NCBI RefSeq assembly: GCF_000718095.1
Contig: NZ_JOEI01000018.1
Span: forward strand, 248,001-312,000
DNA length: 64,000 nt
Source of the DNA: Streptomyces scopuliridis RB72
GTDB taxonomy: Bacteria; Actinomycetota; Actinomycetes; Streptomycetales; Streptomycetaceae
Direction: 5' to 3'
Shown in pieces: positions 60,890-64,000 of this stretch. The position numbers were made by a program, and so were the translations under genes. Below the pieces are notes generated by a model. That model made no database searches and was not told the origin of the DNA. It saw only the letters and a program-made list of their open reading frames with translations. Every line of letters starts with the position of its first letter. Positions within the stretch are counted from its first letter, which is position 1.

Positions 60890-61552
60890 ATGACTGATCA
60901 GCAGAGTCGGGACGCGATAGCCGAGGCCTGGTGTGAACTCATCACCACCGCCCGGAGAACAGCAGGTGAAGGGCTCGTCGTTGGTACATCGGGCAATGTG
61001 TCGGTACGGATCGGCGAGCTGATCCTCGTCACGCCGAGCGGGGTCCCGTATGACCAGCTCACTTCCGACGACACCGTCGGCGTCGACCTCGACGGACAGC
61101 AGGTCCTCGGCGATTTCACCGCAACGAGTGAGCTGCCGCTGCACCTCGCCGTTTACCGGAACACCTCCGCGACGGCCGTGGTCCACACCCACGCGGTGCA
61201 CGCCACCGCCGTCTCCACCCTCGTCCCCGAACTGCCCCTGATCCACTACATGGCGGCGGCCCACGGCGGCCCCGTCCGGGTCGCGCCCTACGCGCTGTAC
61301 GGCTCGGACGAACTGGCCGCCCATATGCTGCACGCCCTGCGCGACCGGAACGCCTGTCTGCTCCAGAACCACGGCACGGTCGCCTACGGCGACAGCCTCG
61401 CCCAGGCTTACGACCGCACGGCCCAGCTGGAGTGGATGTGCCGCCTCTGGCTCACCGCGAGCTCGCTCCCCGGTCGTACCCCGACGCTGCTGACCGAGGC
61501 TGAGCTGGATGAGGTCGGACAGAAGCTGAAGGGGTACGGGCAGCGGGGCTGA
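60890..61552 (+). CDS. class II aldolase/adducin family protein
   Basis: Zinc aldolase-like protein of 220 aa (AraD/FucA fold). The metal site comprises VVHTHAVHAT (HxH) and LLQNHGTVAYG (His), and the acid is in TSELPLHLAVY. GTSGNVSVR is the phosphate loop. A fuculose- or rhamnulose-phosphate aldolase-type reaction is possible; the true substrate is unknown. The ATG has no Shine-Dalgarno and is probably leaderless. It is divergent from pit. Confidence 0.88.
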   Translation: MTDQQSRDAIAEAWCELITTARRTAGEGLVVGTSGNVSVRIGELILVTPSGVPYDQLTSDDTVGVDLDGQQVLGDFTATSELPLHLAVYRNTSATAVVHTHAVHATAVSTLVPELPLIHYMAAAHGGPVRVAPYALYGSDELAAHMLHALRDRNACLLQNHGTVAYGDSLAQAYDRTAQLEWMCRLWLTASSLPGRTPTLLTEAELDEVGQKLKGYGQRG

Positions 61553-61645
61553 CCAGCGCTTTCGGCGGGGCGTTCGGCAGGGCCCCGGCACTCCGACGGA
61601 CGCCGCCGGCTGGCCGGGCGCGGCCGGGGTGACCACACTGGGAAC

Positions 61646-62773
61646 GTGCGCCCCGCCAAAGCGACGGCAGCGGCCGTCTCCACACTGATCGGCGTCGGCG
61701 CGGCCGCGTTCGCGGCCGGCCGGTACGCCAGTGACGCCGCGCTCAAGACGCCGCCAGGCCGTCCGCTGCCGGGCGACCCCCGCCTCACCGTGCATGCCAC
61801 GGCCGCCGGACAGATCACCCTGACCCGCTGTCTCGCCTCCCTGCGCCCCGGTACGTACGGGATCGAGGGCCCCGGCGTCCACGCGGTCGTCGGGCCCGTC
61901 CTGGACGATGTGGAGCACGCCGCGGACACCGTGGTGCGCCGGCTGGAGCGCGTCAGCCACGGCACGCTCGCCCCCGGCGCGCGCGTACGCCTCACCCCGC
62001 AGGTCCACAGCGGCGATCCCACCTCCGCTCTCGGCCTCGACCACAAGGACGTGATGATCCCGGGCGAACTCGGCGCCCTCCCCGCCTGGTTCGTGCCCGG
62101 GGTGCGCGACACCTGGGTGATCACCGCGCACGGCCTCGGCACCACCCGCGAACACCCCATGAACATCATGGAATTCCTCGCGGAACAGGAACTTCCGGTA
62201 CTCGACCTCGCCTACCGCGGCGATCCCGGAGCGCCCCGCTCCCCGGACGGCCTCGGCCACCTCGGCGAGTCCGAATGGCGCGACCTCGACGCGGCGATCC
62301 GCTACGCGGTCCGGTACGGCGCCGAGCGCGTCGTGCTGCACGGCTGGTCCACCGGCGCCTCGATGGCCCTGGGCGCGGCGGCCGGCTCCGCGCTCCGCGC
62401 CCGGATCGCCGGGCTCGTGCTCGACTCGCCGGTGCTGGACTGGGAGGCCACCCTGCGGGCGCTGGCCACCGCCCACCGCGTCCCCGCGCCGCTGCTGCCG
62501 CTCGCGGTCCGGTCGGCCCAGGGCAGGGCCGGACTCGACGGCGACCGGCTGCGCCAGGCCGCCGACCCCGGCAACCTGAACATCCCGACGCTGATCTTCC
62601 ACGGCCCCGACGACACCCTCGCGTCCTGGAACCCCTCCCGCGAACTCGCCGCCCACCGCTCCGGTCTGATCAGCCTGCACGCCGTCGCGCACGCCCCCCA
62701 CGCCGCCATGTGGAACGCGGATCCGGCCGGCTACGAAGAGGTGCTCCGCCGCTTCCTCACCCCCCTGATGTAG
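61646..62773 (+). CDS. alpha/beta hydrolase
   Basis: Serine hydrolase of 375 aa with the nucleophile in LHGWSTGASM (GxSxG), the acid probably in HGPDDTLAS and the His in AHAPHAAMW. An N-terminal hydrophobic stretch (AVSTLIGVGAAAFAAGRYA) may anchor or export it. GTG 61646 is the likely start. Esterase or peptidase activity is possible. Confidence 0.85.
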   Translation: MRPAKATAAAVSTLIGVGAAAFAAGRYASDAALKTPPGRPLPGDPRLTVHATAAGQITLTRCLASLRPGTYGIEGPGVHAVVGPVLDDVEHAADTVVRRLERVSHGTLAPGARVRLTPQVHSGDPTSALGLDHKDVMIPGELGALPAWFVPGVRDTWVITAHGLGTTREHPMNIMEFLAEQELPVLDLAYRGDPGAPRSPDGLGHLGESEWRDLDAAIRYAVRYGAERVVLHGWSTGASMALGAAAGSALRARIAGLVLDSPVLDWEATLRALATAHRVPAPLLPLAVRSAQGRAGLDGDRLRQAADPGNLNIPTLIFHGPDDTLASWNPSRELAAHRSGLISLHAVAHAPHAAMWNADPAGYEEVLRRFLTPLM

Positions 62774-63120
62774 CGCCTGACGGGGCTTGTGCGGCGCCGG
62801 ACGCGGCGGGCGCGCCCCAGGGGTGCCGTGCCCAGGGGTGCCTTACGGGTGACTAACGGATCTTTCCGGCATGCGGCGCCGCGGTGGAATCCGATACGGC
62901 GCCCGACGCTCCGCTTCGCCTCCTTCACGCACACCTTGCGGCCCACCGGGTCCACGTGTCGCGGAGTGCTACATCAGCTGTCCTCTCCCTTTCCAGCAGG
63001 CATCTTCCTTCCCTTCCGTGCCCTCCGGCACCCCCGTGGAACGGGCCCCTTCCGCCCTTCCCGTACCGCTGGAACAGGTTCCGTTTGGGCTTTCGGGCGG
63101 TCACCGGGAAGACTGCCCCC
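62774..63120. other. intergenic, pyrimidine-rich
   Basis: I see no gene. The stretch 62985-63080 is unusually C/T-rich on the plus strand. GGGGTGCC occurs twice at the start (62820-62842), perhaps part of a weak terminator of the hydrolase gene. The promoter of the last gene is presumably here. Confidence 0.45.
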
Positions 63121-64000
63121 GTGACGTCCCGAAAGCCTGATGAGCAATTGGCGCGCAACTCCAGACTCCGACTCGTCCGCCCGCGGCCGTTGACCACGGC
63201 CCGACGGGCTGTGACCGACGGGCGCAGCCGGCCGGCACCCCGGCCGCCCGAGGGCACTCCGCCCCCGGCGGAGCTGGCCCGTCAGGCGAGAGCGGTCCTC
63301 GCCGACGCGGTACGGATCGCCCGCTGGGCGGCCGGCGACCGGGACCCCGGCGCGGGTCCGCTCGACGCGGCGACGGCCGAACGGGCCGCCGAGGCGCTGG
63401 AGTTGACGCCCGACCAGGTGCGCGCGGGCTGGGACCGCGCGCGGCTGGCCGGACTCGTCGAGCTGCACGGCACCGCCGTACGGCCCGGCTGGCGGCTCCA
63501 GGCATGGGACCGCGACGACAGCGCCGTCCAGCGCGGCTGGGTGGCCCTCTTCGACGCCTGGTCGCTCGTGCACCCGGCCCCCGACGATGTCGCCGCCTCC
63601 ACGGTCGCGGAGGTCGTCGAGGCCGTCCCCCAGGTACTCTCCCTTCTCCAGCTCTCCGCGGGCCCCGTGCTCGTACCGGCCCTGCTCGACCTTCTCCAGC
63701 AGCGGGTCGCGGAACTCCACGAGGAGCGCTGCGAGGTGCCCTACGGCCCGCGGCCCGCCCCCGTCGAGCCCCCGGCGCCCGAACCGCCGGCCGACGAACT
63801 CCTGCCTCCACTCCTCGACTGGGCCCTGGAAGGGCTGGCCGCCGTGGGCGCGCTGACCCTGGGGAAGGGTCAGGCGACCCTGACCCCGCTCGGCAACTGG
63901 GCGGTCTGGGTCAAGCTGGAGCAGATCTGCGTCGCCGCCCAGAGCCCCGCGGGCAATATCGAGCAGTCCGCCCAGCACATGCTGCGCGGCTGCGCCCGGC
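63121..64000 (+). CDS. conserved hypothetical protein, truncated by window end
   Basis: The GTG at 63121 (GGAAGA 8 nt upstream) opens a frame of 293 codons that is still open at the window end. Third positions are strongly G/C, unlike the overlapping minus-strand frames. The translation begins SRKPDEQLARNSRLRLVRPR. It is Ala/Leu-rich and mostly helical, with repeated segments such as LLDWALEGLAAVGALTLGKGQATLTPLGNWAVW that look like winged-helix units. Function unknown. Confidence 0.75.
   Translation, partial: MTSRKPDEQLARNSRLRLVRPRPLTTARRAVTDGRSRPAPRPPEGTPPPAELARQARAVLADAVRIARWAAGDRDPGAGPLDAATAERAAEALELTPDQVRAGWDRARLAGLVELHGTAVRPGWRLQAWDRDDSAVQRGWVALFDAWSLVHPAPDDVAASTVAEVVEAVPQVLSLLQLSAGPVLVPALLDLLQQRVAELHEERCEVPYGPRPAPVEPPAPEPPADELLPPLLDWALEGLAAVGALTLGKGQATLTPLGNWAVWVKLEQICVAAQSPAGNIEQSAQHMLRGCAR

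Noticed and set aside
62974..63978. A 334-codon minus-strand frame
   Set aside because: It mirrors the G/C-rich third positions of the plus-strand frame starting at GTG 63121, which has the ribosome site and better composition.
1..64000. CRISPR array or prophage
   Set aside because: I saw no regularly spaced direct repeats of 25-40 bp and no phage structural, integrase or cas genes.

Overview
The window is a chromosomal segment of a high-GC actinomycete, almost certainly a Streptomyces. Reasons: strong G/C bias at third codon positions, GTG/TTG starts and ATGA/GTGA stop-start overlaps throughout, an ectABCD operon, a PhoP-type PHO box before a Pit phosphate transporter, a DmdR-type iron box, an LAETG sortase substrate, and a Ro60 homologue (Rsr) beside a Y RNA. 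The order Pit / cobalamin genes / LAETG protein / ectoine genes matches, from memory, the Streptomyces coelicolor core around SCO1845-SCO1867 (not checked here).

Layout. 0.4-6.2 kb: SDR, Tat-exported PhoX-like phosphatase, YrlA-like Y RNA plus rsr, small Tudor-like protein, double TerD protein. 6.4-18.1 kb: an oxidative hexuronate pathway in two blocks, udh<->kdgD (+ an unknown coupled gene) and iclR<->2,5-dioxovalerate dehydrogenase (+ DUF1349), separated by an MFS transporter, a Tat amidase with a small partner, and a PBP. A shared operator-like motif lies at the predicted transcription starts of all three pathway promoters. 18.6-27.1 kb: a compact uncharacterised biosynthetic locus, with MMPL exporter and degenerate aldehyde dehydrogenase on the minus strand and thioester-reductase-like SDR, ACP, ketosynthase and P450 on the plus strand. 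The MMPL gene carries an in-frame 234-bp repeat element, and a second copy lies at 9.66 kb. 27.1-33.2 kb: iron-boxed siderophore uptake genes (no ATPase), small secreted and Cys-rich proteins, FrnE-like DsbA, class V aminotransferase. 33.3-39.7 kb: a MocR regulator divergent from a five-gene operon (decarboxylase-like/binding protein, nitrilase, amino-acid-type ABC transporter). 39.6-41.4 kb: MarR/Old Yellow Enzyme pair. 41.5-44.9 kb: ectABCD. 45.2-48.9 kb: class V aminotransferase, amidohydrolase, LAETG surface protein. 49-58.97 kb: cobalamin genes (cobC, cobE/CbiG-C, ZIP transporter, cobB, cobO, chlID, cobQ, cobD) with a B12 riboswitch in front of cobD. 59.2-64 kb: small membrane protein plus Pit, class II aldolase, alpha/beta hydrolase, and a truncated conserved hypothetical running off the end.

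How the genes work together. Udh oxidises hexuronates to aldarolactones. KdgD converts the resulting keto-deoxy sugar acid to 2,5-dioxovalerate, which the aldehyde dehydrogenase oxidises to 2-oxoglutarate. Four sites of the form NNTTCA-N7-GRACW suggest that the IclR protein governs the whole set. The 19-27 kb locus looks like a minimal carrier-protein pathway: a ketosynthase builds or extends an acyl-ACP, a reductase releases it, a P450 oxidises it and an MMPL pump exports it. I do not recognise it as a described pathway, and it is the best candidate here for a new system. Short tandem duplications (7-24 bp) recur at gene boundaries.
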